The translations under genes were made by a program, and so were the position numbers. From G963665495 sp963667575 (GTDB taxonomy: Bacteria > Desulfobacterota > Desulfovibrionia > Desulfovibrionales > Desulfovibrionaceae), in NCBI GenBank assembly GCA_963667575.2, contig CAXXHY010000058.1:27954-91953 (forward strand): a DNA stretch of 64,000 nt, given 5' to 3'. Positions 20,063 through 28,211 of this stretch are shown here, in pieces. Every line of letters starts with the position of its first letter. Position 1 is the stretch's first letter. Under the pieces are notes generated by a model that was not told where the DNA came from, ran no database searches, and was given only the letters and a program-made list of their open reading frames with translations.

Positions 20063-20420
20063 GATCCTGATTCTCGACGACGATATTCCCGTCAGGGACA
20101 GCCTGGCCATCTGCATCGAAGATGAAGGCTTTGATGTGGCCCAGGTGGCGAGCGCCGAGGAAGCGTTGCAATACTTGGAGCAACACCGGGCCGAACTGGT
20201 GATTGTGGATCTGCGGCTTCCCGGTATGGATGGCCAGGGCTTCATCAACACAGCCAGGGAACGCTGGAAACTCCTCAAATTCATCGTGTATACCGGATCG
20301 CCCGAATATCGCATCCCCGCGGAGATGCTCCGGGACGCCAACCTATCCGACACCATCTTTCTCAAACCACTGTCGGACTTTGATCCGCTTATCAACGAAA
20401 TCCGGCGGATGCTGGACTGA
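20052..20420 (+). CDS. Single-domain response regulator (receiver only)
   Basis: A 122-residue CheY-like receiver with the acidic pocket D9-D11, phospho-acceptor D53 (VDLRLPGMDG), T81 and K105. There is no output domain. It overlaps the end of the PocR histidine kinase gene by 11 bp, so the two are almost certainly co-translated and form a two-component pair. Lacking an output domain, it must act by protein contact, either as a relay to another kinase or as an allosteric regulator. Confidence 0.92.
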   Translation: MTHEILILDDDIPVRDSLAICIEDEGFDVAQVASAEEALQYLEQHRAELVIVDLRLPGMDGQGFINTARERWKLLKFIVYTGSPEYRIPAEMLRDANLSDTIFLKPLSDFDPLINEIRRMLD

Positions 20421-20465
20421 ATCCGTCCCTTTGCCCTGGAGTGCAATCCGAGGGGAGCGGAGAGG

Positions 20466-20488
20466 AAAAGGCCGCAACCCGCGGCCTT
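20466..20488 (-). terminator. Terminator for the FmdE-ABC operon
   Basis: A perfect 8-bp stem AAGGCCGC/GCGGCCTT (20468-20475 with 20481-20488) with a 5-base loop. Read on the minus strand, TTTT follows directly after the stem, about 40 bases past the FmdE stop. Confidence 0.75.
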
Positions 20489-20530
20489 GCGCGGAGGACA
20501 GTGCGTTTTGGCAGCAGGTTGCGGCAGGGA

Positions 20531-21142
20531 TCAGATCTTTTGTTCAACCTTGTTGAAGCAGGGGATGCAGAGGGTTTTGCCTCCCATCCGGCGCGTACGG
20601 GATTCCATGGTGGTTTCTCCGCAGGCTTCGCAGACCAGGCTTTCCAGAATGCGGGCACGGCTGGGCGCCAGGCCGGGCTGCCGGTCCACATGAAACATGT
20701 CGTTCAGATCGGCATCCATGATGCGCTGCTGCAATAGCGTACGCAGTTCCTGGTTGCGTTTTTTGTCTTCTTCAGTGGCCGTACCGGCCAGGGTGCGTCC
20801 CATGATCCGTCCTATCTCATCGTCCAGTCCGCCCCGGACTTCCTGATTCAGCAGTGCGCGAAAGCCGGTGTTGTTCTTGCGGCTGAAAAAGGAAAAAGCC
20901 ATCTTGCCGTAATCCCGGTGGATCAGGTTGCCTTTTCCATAGGTGCAGCCGGTGAGAAACTGGATGGCGTCCACGCCGCACATGTCGGTTTCCACCACTG
21001 CCACCAGGTCTGCTTCGTCATTGTGTCCGAGTTCCTGCAGAGCCAGTTCGGACGCCCGGATGCCGATGTAGAGGCCGGGGCAGGTATGGCCGTGGAAGGC
21101 CACGACCTGTTTCAGTGTATCTTCAGAGAGGTTGCAGGGCAT
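20531..21142 (-). CDS. FmdE-family protein with C-terminal zinc ribbon
   Basis: A 203-residue member of the FmdE family (named after the methanogen formylmethanofuran dehydrogenase operon). It has the signature FHGHTCPG at 16-23, further conserved-looking Cys55 and Cys66, and a C-terminal zinc ribbon formed by C171/C174 and C192/C195. Family proteins bind metal; their exact function is unsettled, with links to molybdenum or tungsten enzymes. The start lies about 30 bp inside the end of the upstream ATPase gene, so it is the last gene of the ABC transporter operon. This suggests a role in handling the metal or chelate that the transporter brings in. It is not evidence of methanogenesis. Confidence 0.85.
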   Translation of the reverse strand: MPCNLSEDTLKQVVAFHGHTCPGLYIGIRASELALQELGHNDEADLVAVVETDMCGVDAIQFLTGCTYGKGNLIHRDYGKMAFSFFSRKNNTGFRALLNQEVRGGLDDEIGRIMGRTLAGTATEEDKKRNQELRTLLQQRIMDADLNDMFHVDRQPGLAPSRARILESLVCEACGETTMESRTRRMGGKTLCIPCFNKVEQKI

Positions 21143-21927
21143 GCGTTCTCCTTTGGCAAGGGGGTTGCCGGGCCGTCCAGGGGAATGACCACCGGGCAGC
21201 CGTTGCAGTAATGTATTTCCACGGGCAAGCCGTAGACTTCTTGAACAATATCTTCCGTAATGTCGGCGGGTTTGCCCCAGGCATGGATGGCTCCCTGCTT
21301 GAGAAACAGAAAGCTGTCCGCATAGCGCAGCGCCGCGTTGATGTCGTGCATGGTCATGACCGCGGCCAGTCCGTGGGCGTCCACCACGCTGCGGATCATG
21401 CGCAAGATGGCCACCTGGTTTTTCAGGTCCAGCGAACTGGTGGGTTCGTCCAGCAGCATCAGGTCGGGTTCCTGCACCAGAGTCCGGGCCACGGCCACCT
21501 TTTGCAGTTCTCCGCCGGAGAGTTCGTCTATGAAGCGCAGGGCCAGGCCATCCAGTTCGAGCTGCCGGATCACCGTGTCCACAAGCTGCAGATCCTTGCT
21601 GCTCACTCGCCAGCGAATGTGCGGTTTGCGTCCCATGAGCACGGCGTCGTAAACCGTGAGTTTGGCGGTCTCCGTACGCTGTGCCACATAGCCGATGTGT
21701 TGGGCGATTTCATTGCTGCGCATCTGCAGCACGTTGCGGTCGGCCACCAGGATTTCGCCCTTGTTGGGGCGGTGGATGGCGTTGATGCATTTGAGCAGGG
21801 TTGTCTTGCCCACGCCGTTGGGTCCCAGAATGGCCAGCAGTTCGCCGGCCCGGACCGAGCAGCTGACCTGCCGCAGCACCGGGGTGCTGTTGTATTTGAA
21901 AGCCAGGCCGTTGATATCCAGAAGCAT
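21112..21927 (-). CDS. ABC transporter ATP-binding protein, iron-chelate/B12/molybdate family
   Basis: A 271-residue FecE/BtuD-type ATPase: Walker A GPNGVGKT (35-42), signature LSGGELQK, Walker B LMLLDEPTSSLD and a switch His in VMTMHDINAAL. It ends with a family-typical segment VYGLPVEIHYCNG. It powers the FecCD-type permease whose gene ends 1 bp before this one starts. The substrate could be a ferric chelate, a corrinoid, or molybdate/tungstate, since MolBC-type importers share this architecture. Linkage to FmdE favours a metal oxyanion or metal chelate, but that is inference. Confidence 0.9.
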   Translation of the reverse strand: MLLDINGLAFKYNSTPVLRQVSCSVRAGELLAILGPNGVGKTTLLKCINAIHRPNKGEILVADRNVLQMRSNEIAQHIGYVAQRTETAKLTVYDAVLMGRKPHIRWRVSSKDLQLVDTVIRQLELDGLALRFIDELSGGELQKVAVARTLVQEPDLMLLDEPTSSLDLKNQVAILRMIRSVVDAHGLAAVMTMHDINAALRYADSFLFLKQGAIHAWGKPADITEDIVQEVYGLPVEIHYCNGCPVVIPLDGPATPLPKENACPATSLKIH

Positions 21928-21928
21928 C

Positions 21929-22993
21929 TCAGCGCCTCCGTATGATGAGATAAATGAATACCGGCGCGCCCAGGAACGCGGTGAGGACGGAAACCGGCAG
22001 GACGTGCGGCGCGAGCATCAGTCGCGCGGCCGTATCCGACAGCAGCAGAAGCAGCGCTCCGCAGACAATGGTGGCGGGCAGCAGAAAGCGGTGGTCCGCT
22101 CCGATGACCCGGCGTACCATGTGCGGAACAACCAGCCCCACAAAGCCGATGTTTCCCAGAAAAGCGATGATGGAAGCCGTGAGCAGCGAGGAAATGAACA
22201 TGCCGAGCATACGCTTGTATTCGACCCGCACGCCCAGGCCTTTGGCGGTTTCGTCGCCCGCGTCCATGGCGTTGTAGTTCCAGCCGTTGGCAATGAAATA
22301 GATGCAGCAGCAGAGCGTGACCACGCTCAGGAACCCCAGTTCGCTCCAGGAAGCACGGGCCGTGTCCCCGAAGGTCCAGAAGACAATGGCCGCCAGCTGC
22401 ACGTCGTCGGCGAAAAACTGCAGAAACATGGTCCCGGCCGTGGCCAGGGCGCCCAGGGCAACACCTGTGAGCACCATGATTTCCGGCGTGGCGCCCCGGA
22501 TACGGGAAACCAGAATGATCACCCCTGCCGCAAGCAGGCTGAAAAAGAATGCCGAGCCGGTTGTCACGTAGGGATTGGTGATGGTGATGGCGCCCACATT
22601 GGACGAGGTCATCAGTCCGCCGCCCAGTATCATCACGGAAAAGGCCGCGCCAAAGGCTGCCGCATGGGAGATGCCCAGTGTAAAGGGCGAGGCCAGGGGG
22701 TTGCGCAGTATGGACTGCATGGCAGCCCCGGAAATGGCCAGCCCAGCACCCGCCACTATGGCGGCCAGGGCCTGGGGCAGGCGGATGTTCCAGACGATCA
22801 TGTCCACGCGTTTGGAAACTGCCTGGCCAAGCAGGCTGGCGGCCACATCCCCCACGGGAATATTGGCCGCACCAAGGGATATGGAGAGCACCAGGCCCGC
22901 GCCGAGCAGTAAAAAACCGGCCAGCAGCGCCAGCCGTTTGAAGCGCAGATACCCCTGGTATTCGTGCGCGAATTCGCTTGTTATGTCAGTCAT
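21929..22993 (-). CDS. FecCD-family ABC permease
   Basis: A 354-residue permease with about ten membrane spans and the FecCD landmarks: GAGLAISGAAMQSILRNPLASPFTLGIS, the coupling region GLGVRVEYKR, and VGLVVPHMVRRVIGADHR near the C-terminus. It forms the transmembrane dimer of a type II importer. It sits between the substrate-binding protein gene (16 bp upstream) and the ATPase gene (1 bp downstream) in one operon. Confidence 0.92.
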   Translation of the reverse strand: MTDITSEFAHEYQGYLRFKRLALLAGFLLLGAGLVLSISLGAANIPVGDVAASLLGQAVSKRVDMIVWNIRLPQALAAIVAGAGLAISGAAMQSILRNPLASPFTLGISHAAAFGAAFSVMILGGGLMTSSNVGAITITNPYVTTGSAFFFSLLAAGVIILVSRIRGATPEIMVLTGVALGALATAGTMFLQFFADDVQLAAIVFWTFGDTARASWSELGFLSVVTLCCCIYFIANGWNYNAMDAGDETAKGLGVRVEYKRMLGMFISSLLTASIIAFLGNIGFVGLVVPHMVRRVIGADHRFLLPATIVCGALLLLLSDTAARLMLAPHVLPVSVLTAFLGAPVFIYLIIRRR

Positions 22994-23009
22994 ACGTACC
23001 CAGCTGCTT

Positions 23010-24125
23010 CTACTTCATGGGGAGCGGCTGAAAGGCCAGTCCCTGGAACAGCTCGTTCATTTTGCCGAATACCGGTTTGTCCACGAGAAAGCTGTAGATC
23101 GCGTCAGCTTTGGCCGCAGGATCCACATCAGCGAAGTGCTCGGGATAGAGCAATTTGCCTATGAAATAAGCGTCCGCCAGGATGGAGCCGTAGTTTTTGG
23201 TGTACCAGTTGTAGGGCAGCAATCCGTACACTTTGCCGTTTTTCACCGCGCTCAGGCTTTGGTAGGACGGATCGGTGCGCAGTTCGTGCAGGCCTCCGGC
23301 CTGTTCGCCCAATTGCAGTGTGGCCAGATCCAGGAACAGGTAGTCGGGATTCCAGGCCACGATTTTTTCTTTGGCAATGTCGCTCTGGCGCAATTCCTTT
23401 TTGGACATGGCCGGGTCGTAGGCCAGGTTTTTGGCGTTGACGAACTGAAAAGGCGGATAGGTGGGCTCCGTGGATTGAAAACCATGGGGCCCTTTGAAAG
23501 CCACTCCGCCGAGAAAGACGGTGGGGCGCTTGTCTTCTGGAATATCAGCGGTCCGCTTCTTGAGGTCTGAAATCTGCTCGTCGAAAAAGCCGATGACCTG
23601 TTCGCCCCGTTCCTTTTTGCCGATTATTTCCGCCATCAGGCGTAGTGATTTGTAAAGTTGCGGTCTGAGTTTGCCCAGATCGCCGTAGTTGAGCGCGACA
23701 ACCGGGATGCCGGTTTTTTCCTGCAGTTCGACAGGATCATAGCCCATGCTGGAGGCATAGGTTTTGAAGATCACCTGGGGCTGGGGTTCGAGAGTCAAGA
23801 TCAGTTCGGGATTGTCGAATCCGCGGAATTCACCGAACAGGGGTTTTTTCTTGAACTGCGGATTGGCCAGGGCATAGGGCCTTGCGTCAAAGCGCGAACG
23901 CCTGGTTTCAATGTCGTCCACACCGACAATCATGTCCTGTGCCTGGAGGTAGGTGAGCAACCGCAGGCAGCCGGGGCCCGAGCAGATGACCTTGTCCACC
24001 TGATCCGGGACTTCCACGTTTCTGCCAAGGGAATCGGTAACCGTACGTGCTGCCTGGCAGGGCACCGCCATTGCCAGAAAGAGCAGAAAAATGGGGAAGA
24101 ATATGCAGCTTTTTTTGTGTTTCAT
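23010..24125 (-). CDS. Periplasmic substrate-binding protein (type III fold) of the metal ABC importer
   Basis: A 371-residue precursor with a Sec signal peptide (about 1-25, cleavage after CQA). The mature protein begins with RTVTDSLGRNVEVP, the standard opening of TroA/BtuF-like iron-chelate binding proteins. It also contains VFLGGVAFKGPHGF and PFQFVNAKNLAYDP segments, which I associate with the subgroup found next to FmdE in anaerobes. No lipobox Cys follows the signal, so it should be freely periplasmic. It is the first gene of the operon. Ligand: metal chelate, corrinoid or molybdate/tungstate, unresolved. Confidence 0.88.
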   Translation of the reverse strand: MKHKKSCIFFPIFLLFLAMAVPCQAARTVTDSLGRNVEVPDQVDKVICSGPGCLRLLTYLQAQDMIVGVDDIETRRSRFDARPYALANPQFKKKPLFGEFRGFDNPELILTLEPQPQVIFKTYASSMGYDPVELQEKTGIPVVALNYGDLGKLRPQLYKSLRLMAEIIGKKERGEQVIGFFDEQISDLKKRTADIPEDKRPTVFLGGVAFKGPHGFQSTEPTYPPFQFVNAKNLAYDPAMSKKELRQSDIAKEKIVAWNPDYLFLDLATLQLGEQAGGLHELRTDPSYQSLSAVKNGKVYGLLPYNWYTKNYGSILADAYFIGKLLYPEHFADVDPAAKADAIYSFLVDKPVFGKMNELFQGLAFQPLPMK

Positions 24126-24262
24126 GTCTCCTCCGTAGAAGTATTGCTGTTTTGTGTTACTAACTGGCTAAAGTATTGCTGTCAATGTGCAGTTATAGGT
24201 AAGTATTTGAATTTAGTGAGTCTGAAAGGTGGGATACGGAAAAAATATCAGAACATTCGGTG

Positions 24263-24308
24263 TTGACAGGTCAATTGATATGGAGCTAGCATTGATGACA
24301 TGTCATCA
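24263..24308 (+). promoter_or_regulatory. Candidate promoter overlapped by a 16-bp perfect palindrome
   Basis: TTGACA at 24263-24268 and TAGCAT at 24287-24292 (18-bp spacing) form a plausible sigma-70-like promoter for the DUF190 gene. Directly after it lies the perfect palindrome TGATGACATGTCATCA (24293-24308), about where transcription would begin, as expected for a repressor operator. The site is also about 170 bp upstream of the divergent ABC operon and may serve both. The dodecamer AAGTATTGCTGT occurs twice in the gap (about 24136 and 24172). Confidence 0.55.
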
Positions 24309-24326
24309 GTAATAGAAGGTATTAAA

Positions 24327-24641
24327 ATGGAAGGATTTCGTGTAACATTTTTTACACAGCAAAGCCGCGAGCATCAGGGTAAATCTGTCGCGTGCTGGAT
24401 TGTGGATGAGGCAAAGAAACTCGGTACCCGGGGTGCTACCCTGTTTACCGGCAAGGCTGGATTCGGACACGATGGACGTTTTCATTCGAGCAATTTATTC
24501 GATTTGGAAGACCCTCCTCTTCAAGTAGTTCTGATTCTCACTCCCCAGGAATGCGACAAGCTGTTCGCCCGCATCGAAACTGAAAAACTTCGGGTGTTTT
24601 ATACCAAGAGTTTAGTGGAATACGGAGTCACCTCCGAGTAA
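24327..24641 (+). CDS. DUF190 family protein
   Basis: A 104-residue protein of the DUF190 family: a small ferredoxin-like, PII-like fold with the family core GTRGATLFTGKAGFGHDGRFHSSNL. The biochemical role of the family is not established; members often lie next to fluoride-channel (CrcB) or other transport genes. The ATG at 24327 is preferred because GAAGG lies 8 bases before it. The earlier ATG at 24300 is inside the operator-like palindrome. A DUF554 membrane protein follows 142 bp downstream. No crcB is visible nearby. Confidence 0.82.
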   Translation: MEGFRVTFFTQQSREHQGKSVACWIVDEAKKLGTRGATLFTGKAGFGHDGRFHSSNLFDLEDPPLQVVLILTPQECDKLFARIETEKLRVFYTKSLVEYGVTSE

Positions 24642-24783
24642 CGGGTGGCGCTTGATCGTAAAGCCGTGCTTCACGCCATAAAGCCGGGCTGTCGCTTTGG
24701 ACAGTCCTGGGTCTTGTGGCGCGTCGTTTCTGTAGTACAACACTAAAATATAATGACGCGCTTAGCGTCTTGAAGGAATGTAA

Positions 24784-25497
24784 ATGATTGGTCCATTAGT
24801 CAATGGGGCCGCGTTGGTTGTTGGCAGCGTGGCCGGGGCACTTATTGGCCCGAAACTCAGCCAGAATTTCCGGATGCGCATGCCCATGGTCTTTGGTTGT
24901 GCCTCCATGGGGCTTGGCGTCGTCATGATCGTCAAGGTGGTTTACCTGGCTCCCGTTGTTCTGGCCCTTGTGCTGGGAGCGGTAATCGGTGAGCTGATTC
25001 AGCTGGAGACCGGGGTTCAAAAAGCCGCGAGCAAGGCCAGAGGGTGGATTGAAAAAGTTGCCAAACCGTCCGGCGACTTGAGCCAGGCTGAATTTCTGGA
25101 CAAATATGTGGCCCTGCTTGTGCTGTTCTGCATGAGTGGCACAGGCGTGTACGGTTCCATGACTGAAGGAATGACAGGGGATCCGACTTTGTTGCTGGTC
25201 AAGGCCATTATGGACCTGTTCACGGCACCCATTTTCGCTTCCACCATGGGCTTGTCAGTGGGGTTGCTGGTTGTGCCGCAACTCCTCGTACAGGGAACGC
25301 TGTATCTTGTCTCATCCTGGATTCTGCCGCTGACCACACCTGCGATGCTGGCGGATTTTTCGGCCTGCGGCGGTCTGATCATGCTGGCAACGGGTTTCCG
25401 CATCTGCGGTATCAAACCCTTTCCAGTGGCCAACATGCTCCCGGCGCTGGTGCTGGTCATGCCCCTTTCCCATTTGTGGATCATGTTCATGAAATAG
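24784..25497 (+). CDS. DUF554 family membrane protein (YdfK-like)
   Basis: A 237-residue polytopic protein with about seven spans. It begins MIGPLVNGAALVVGS and has the family features GLGVVMIVK, FCMSGTGVYGSM and MLATGFRICGIK. DUF554 proteins are suspected transporters with no proven substrate. A 5-bp stem-loop (GACGC/GCGTC at about 24763-24777) lies just before the ribosome site AAGGAA and might affect translation. The gene ends 3 bp from the stop of the convergent glycosyltransferase gene, leaving no room for a terminator between them. Confidence 0.88.
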   Translation: MIGPLVNGAALVVGSVAGALIGPKLSQNFRMRMPMVFGCASMGLGVVMIVKVVYLAPVVLALVLGAVIGELIQLETGVQKAASKARGWIEKVAKPSGDLSQAEFLDKYVALLVLFCMSGTGVYGSMTEGMTGDPTLLLVKAIMDLFTAPIFASTMGLSVGLLVVPQLLVQGTLYLVSSWILPLTTPAMLADFSACGGLIMLATGFRICGIKPFPVANMLPALVLVMPLSHLWIMFMK

Positions 25498-25500
25498 GTC

Positions 25501-27141
25501 TTACTCCGGACGGTACAACCGTTGCGGCGGATTGTACATTTGGCGAATAAACTGCTGGCGCGACAGATAGTAGCGGTCCAGCAGCCGCCCATGGTCCGCA
25601 TGGGGAGCGTACGCGGGGGACAGAATCTCGTAGATGTCCAGCAGCGCCTTGTAGTGGCGCGTGTAGAGCGGATCCAGCTTGTTGTCCGTCGTACGCAGTA
25701 GATCCGTAAAAATGGTCTGCAGAATTGCCAGGCCGGTTCCCTGGTAGCGAATGATCTGTGTCCCGCCTATGAAATGCTGCGGCTGGTCCGTCTTGATGCG
25801 CCAGTCGTGAAAGCGCGCGTAGCCTTTCCAGTTGGAGGTAACCAGAAACACCGTACGCTGTTTCGGGTTTTCCAGGTCCTTGTGCAACACGTCGCGATAC
25901 AGCTCGCGTACGGTATGTACGGGGAGGTACGGCCGCAGCTGCATGCCGGTCGAGTCCATTTCCAGCACATCGGGCGTGGCGTTCTTGGCCTGTTCTTGAA
26001 TGTAGGCCGCCACTTTCCTGACCGGAAGTTCGCGGGACATGTCGTAGAATTCCATCATACGCGGCCATACGGCCACAGCCACCAGCAGCACGCCTGAGCA
26101 AAGGGCCAGGGTTTTGCGTTTGTCCGTCGCGGCCATTGCTGCGGCAATGCTCTGCAGACCCGCGGCCATGAGGATCAGAGCCAGGGGCAGAATGTAGAGC
26201 AGAATCCGCGAAAGCGCCCAGGGAAAGCAGGAAAAGCCCGCCAGGGATGCGAACAGCATGGACAGGGGAATGGCCAGTGCCAGGCGCGCAAGAACGGCAT
26301 TGCCGCGAAAAGCCAGGCGCAGCCCGGCTCCCAGCAGAACAAGGGACGGCAGAATTCCGTACCAGGCGCCGAAAAAGTCCGCGCAGAGCTGCGGCAGGTA
26401 GTCCACGGCCGTGGGCGCCGTGAAGGACCACTCCGTACGGTAGGCCTGAATGGGCTCCCACAGGCGCGCGTAGCAGACCAGCAATCCGGCCAGGGCCACG
26501 GTAGCGGGCAGCACCAGGGTCACGCAGAATTTTTTCAGGTCCCGCTGCTTGTCGGCCAGGAGGTCGTAGAGGGCCATGAGCACGACATAGGCGGCCAGAT
26601 ACGAACTGTTGGGCTGAAAAAACAGCATGCAGAATATGGCCGTACTGCAGAGCACTCCCCGTGCGATGGTGGGACGTTCGCGCCAGCGCAGGTAGGAAAG
26701 CAGGAGCAGCAGGGCGAAAAAGACCATCAGCGAATAGGAGCGGATGATCACGCTGTAATAGACCAGGAAGGGGTTTGCGGCCACCAGCGCGGCCGCGGCC
26801 AGGGCGCCGGGGGCGTCCAGGGCTTTTCTTGCCAGGGCGTAGGTCAGCGGTATGGTGCCCAGTCCGGCGGTAAGCGGCAGCAGAAGCAGCGTGGGATCAT
26901 TGGTTCCGAACAGACCGGTGAGAAATTTCAGAACCACCAGAAAGTAGTTCATGGTCAGCCACATCTGCACATGGGAAAGCAGGTAGCCGTAATCCATACG
27001 GATGAACAGCAGCGTGCCGATTTCGTCGTTGTGATAGGAACGGCCCAGCTGGTAGTGCAGCCGGAGCAGCAGCCCCAGAATGGTGAGAGCGGCAAGGGCC
27101 CAGAGGGCGCGTTGTTTGGAGCTGGCTGGGAGTTTTATCAT
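25501..27141 (-). CDS. GT39/PMT-like membrane glycosyltransferase
   Basis: A 546-residue polytopic protein of the GT-C type, with about 10-12 spans up to residue 370 and a soluble C-terminal domain (about 375-546). The first outside loop contains the Asp-Glu pair (D39-E40, in SYHNDEIG), and a later SVIIRSYSLMVF segment matches the family's second conserved region. It is predicted to transfer a sugar from a polyprenyl phosphate at the outer face of the inner membrane. It shares fold and motifs, but little close sequence, with the protein at 130-1560. It is monocistronic. Acceptor unknown. Confidence 0.82.
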   Translation of the reverse strand: MIKLPASSKQRALWALAALTILGLLLRLHYQLGRSYHNDEIGTLLFIRMDYGYLLSHVQMWLTMNYFLVVLKFLTGLFGTNDPTLLLLPLTAGLGTIPLTYALARKALDAPGALAAAALVAANPFLVYYSVIIRSYSLMVFFALLLLLSYLRWRERPTIARGVLCSTAIFCMLFFQPNSSYLAAYVVLMALYDLLADKQRDLKKFCVTLVLPATVALAGLLVCYARLWEPIQAYRTEWSFTAPTAVDYLPQLCADFFGAWYGILPSLVLLGAGLRLAFRGNAVLARLALAIPLSMLFASLAGFSCFPWALSRILLYILPLALILMAAGLQSIAAAMAATDKRKTLALCSGVLLVAVAVWPRMMEFYDMSRELPVRKVAAYIQEQAKNATPDVLEMDSTGMQLRPYLPVHTVRELYRDVLHKDLENPKQRTVFLVTSNWKGYARFHDWRIKTDQPQHFIGGTQIIRYQGTGLAILQTIFTDLLRTTDNKLDPLYTRHYKALLDIYEILSPAYAPHADHGRLLDRYYLSRQQFIRQMYNPPQRLYRPE

Positions 27142-27261
27142 GTCTTCCGTCTTGTTTGCTGCGAAAGCGGTGTTTTACTAGGATTTCCTATAGTTCACTC
27201 CCCTTGATCTGGCAAGCTTGTCCTTTTTTTCCGTACAATTACGAAGGATGATTGGAAAACA

Positions 27262-27295
27262 AAAAAGGGATGCATGAAACCATGCATCCCTTTTT
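27262..27295 (-). terminator. Strong rho-independent terminator
   Basis: A 10-bp perfect stem GGGATGCATG/CATGCATCCC (27267-27276 with 27281-27290) and AAAC loop, with A6 on the left and T5 on the right, so it can act in both directions. It lies 45 bp after the stop of the minus-strand cyclophilin-like gene. Confidence 0.92.
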
Positions 27296-27340
27296 CGTTA
27301 TGAATATCCGGAAAAACGCCGTGGTATTCGGGGGCGGCAC

Positions 27341-27817
27341 TTAATCCGCCATGGAAATGTCCACCCGTATCGAGCTGTTGAACTTCTCCAGGTAGGCCGG
27401 GTCTATCATGAGTTTGCCTATTTTTATGATGTAGGGGACCTCCAGCGCATCCGAGTTGCCGTTGGTGAAGATCACGAAGGATTTGCCGGGAATCCAGTAA
27501 GCGAGTTCGCCGTCGGCTGAACCTTTCTGCACATCGCCTGGCCCGTACTGCAAAGGCGTGATGCCCCCGTAGTAGTTGCGTCTGCTTTTGGTCAGGTTCA
27601 CGGAAAGAGGCAGTTTGTTCAGCAGATCATCCGCAGTACGGTTTTTGTACAGAACCGCCGGGATGGCCTGTCCACCAATGTTCAGGGTTATTTTCTGCGT
27701 ATCCTCGTATGGGGGAGCCGCCAGTGTGTTCTGGTTGAGACTCAGGGCAAGAGCCGGGGTCAAAGGTGTAAGCAGCAGGCCGACGCTGACAATGAGGGAA
27801 ACAAGTATTTTCAACAT
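27341..27817 (-). CDS. Exported cyclophilin-like fold protein
   Basis: A protein of about 158 residues with a Sec signal peptide, then a small beta-rich domain. The pattern (ITLNIGGQAIPAVLYKNRTADDLLNKLPLSVNL, then GELAYWIPGKSFVIFTNG and IKIGKL) matches the cyclophilin-like fold family PF18050 often annotated in bacteria. These lack proven prolyl isomerase activity. The start at 27817 is chosen because GGAG lies 6 bases upstream and places the signal peptide at the N-terminus; in-frame ATGs upstream (to 27862) lack this. Monocistronic with a strong terminator. Ligand and role unknown. Confidence 0.72.
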   Translation of the reverse strand: MLKILVSLIVSVGLLLTPLTPALALSLNQNTLAAPPYEDTQKITLNIGGQAIPAVLYKNRTADDLLNKLPLSVNLTKSRRNYYGGITPLQYGPGDVQKGSADGELAYWIPGKSFVIFTNGNSDALEVPYIIKIGKLMIDPAYLEKFNSSIRVDISMAD

Positions 27818-28211
27818 ATCGTACTCCATAATATGCATTTGCGTAAATTGCGCGCGTTTCAAACAGCGAAACGCGGAAAAAAGCTGTCACATGCCTGGGA
27901 GCGCCTTTGTGGAAGCCGTTGTAAAAAATTTTGAGGCGCTCTTTGAAAAATTGCCGGGCCGTGATCGTCTGAAGGAATAAGTAAGTGTTCCGAGCCCTGC
28001 TTTAAAGGCACATTTCTCCGCAATTTATGCCTGATTCTGCGAAAAGCCTCAGCCACGTCCTTCTGGTGGACCTTGAATTGAGCTCGGGAACATACGGCAG
28101 AAGCCTGGATACCGCAGCGCAGAGCGCGTACGGTATCCGGAAAAAAGCCTGTGTTACAGACCGGTGACGGGAAGATGCTTGCCTGTTTCTCTCAGGGGCG
28201 GACAGCGAAGA
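27818..28211. other. Intergenic, no gene seen; inverted repeat
   Basis: This 394-bp gap between two minus-strand genes should hold the promoter of the cyclophilin-like gene. A perfect inverted repeat GGATACCG/CGGTATCC (28107-28114 with 28131-28138) lies in it without a T-tract on either strand. It may be a regulatory or 3'-end structure for the permease transcript. No convincing frame. Confidence 0.45.

Noticed and set aside
24126..24299. Possible fluoride or molybdenum-cofactor riboswitch between the ABC operon and DUF190
   Set aside because: No segment matches the conserved cores I know for either class; the palindrome fits a DNA operator better.
28107..28138. Inverted repeat as terminator of the permease gene
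   Set aside because: It lies upstream of the permease stop relative to transcription and has no T-run on either strand.
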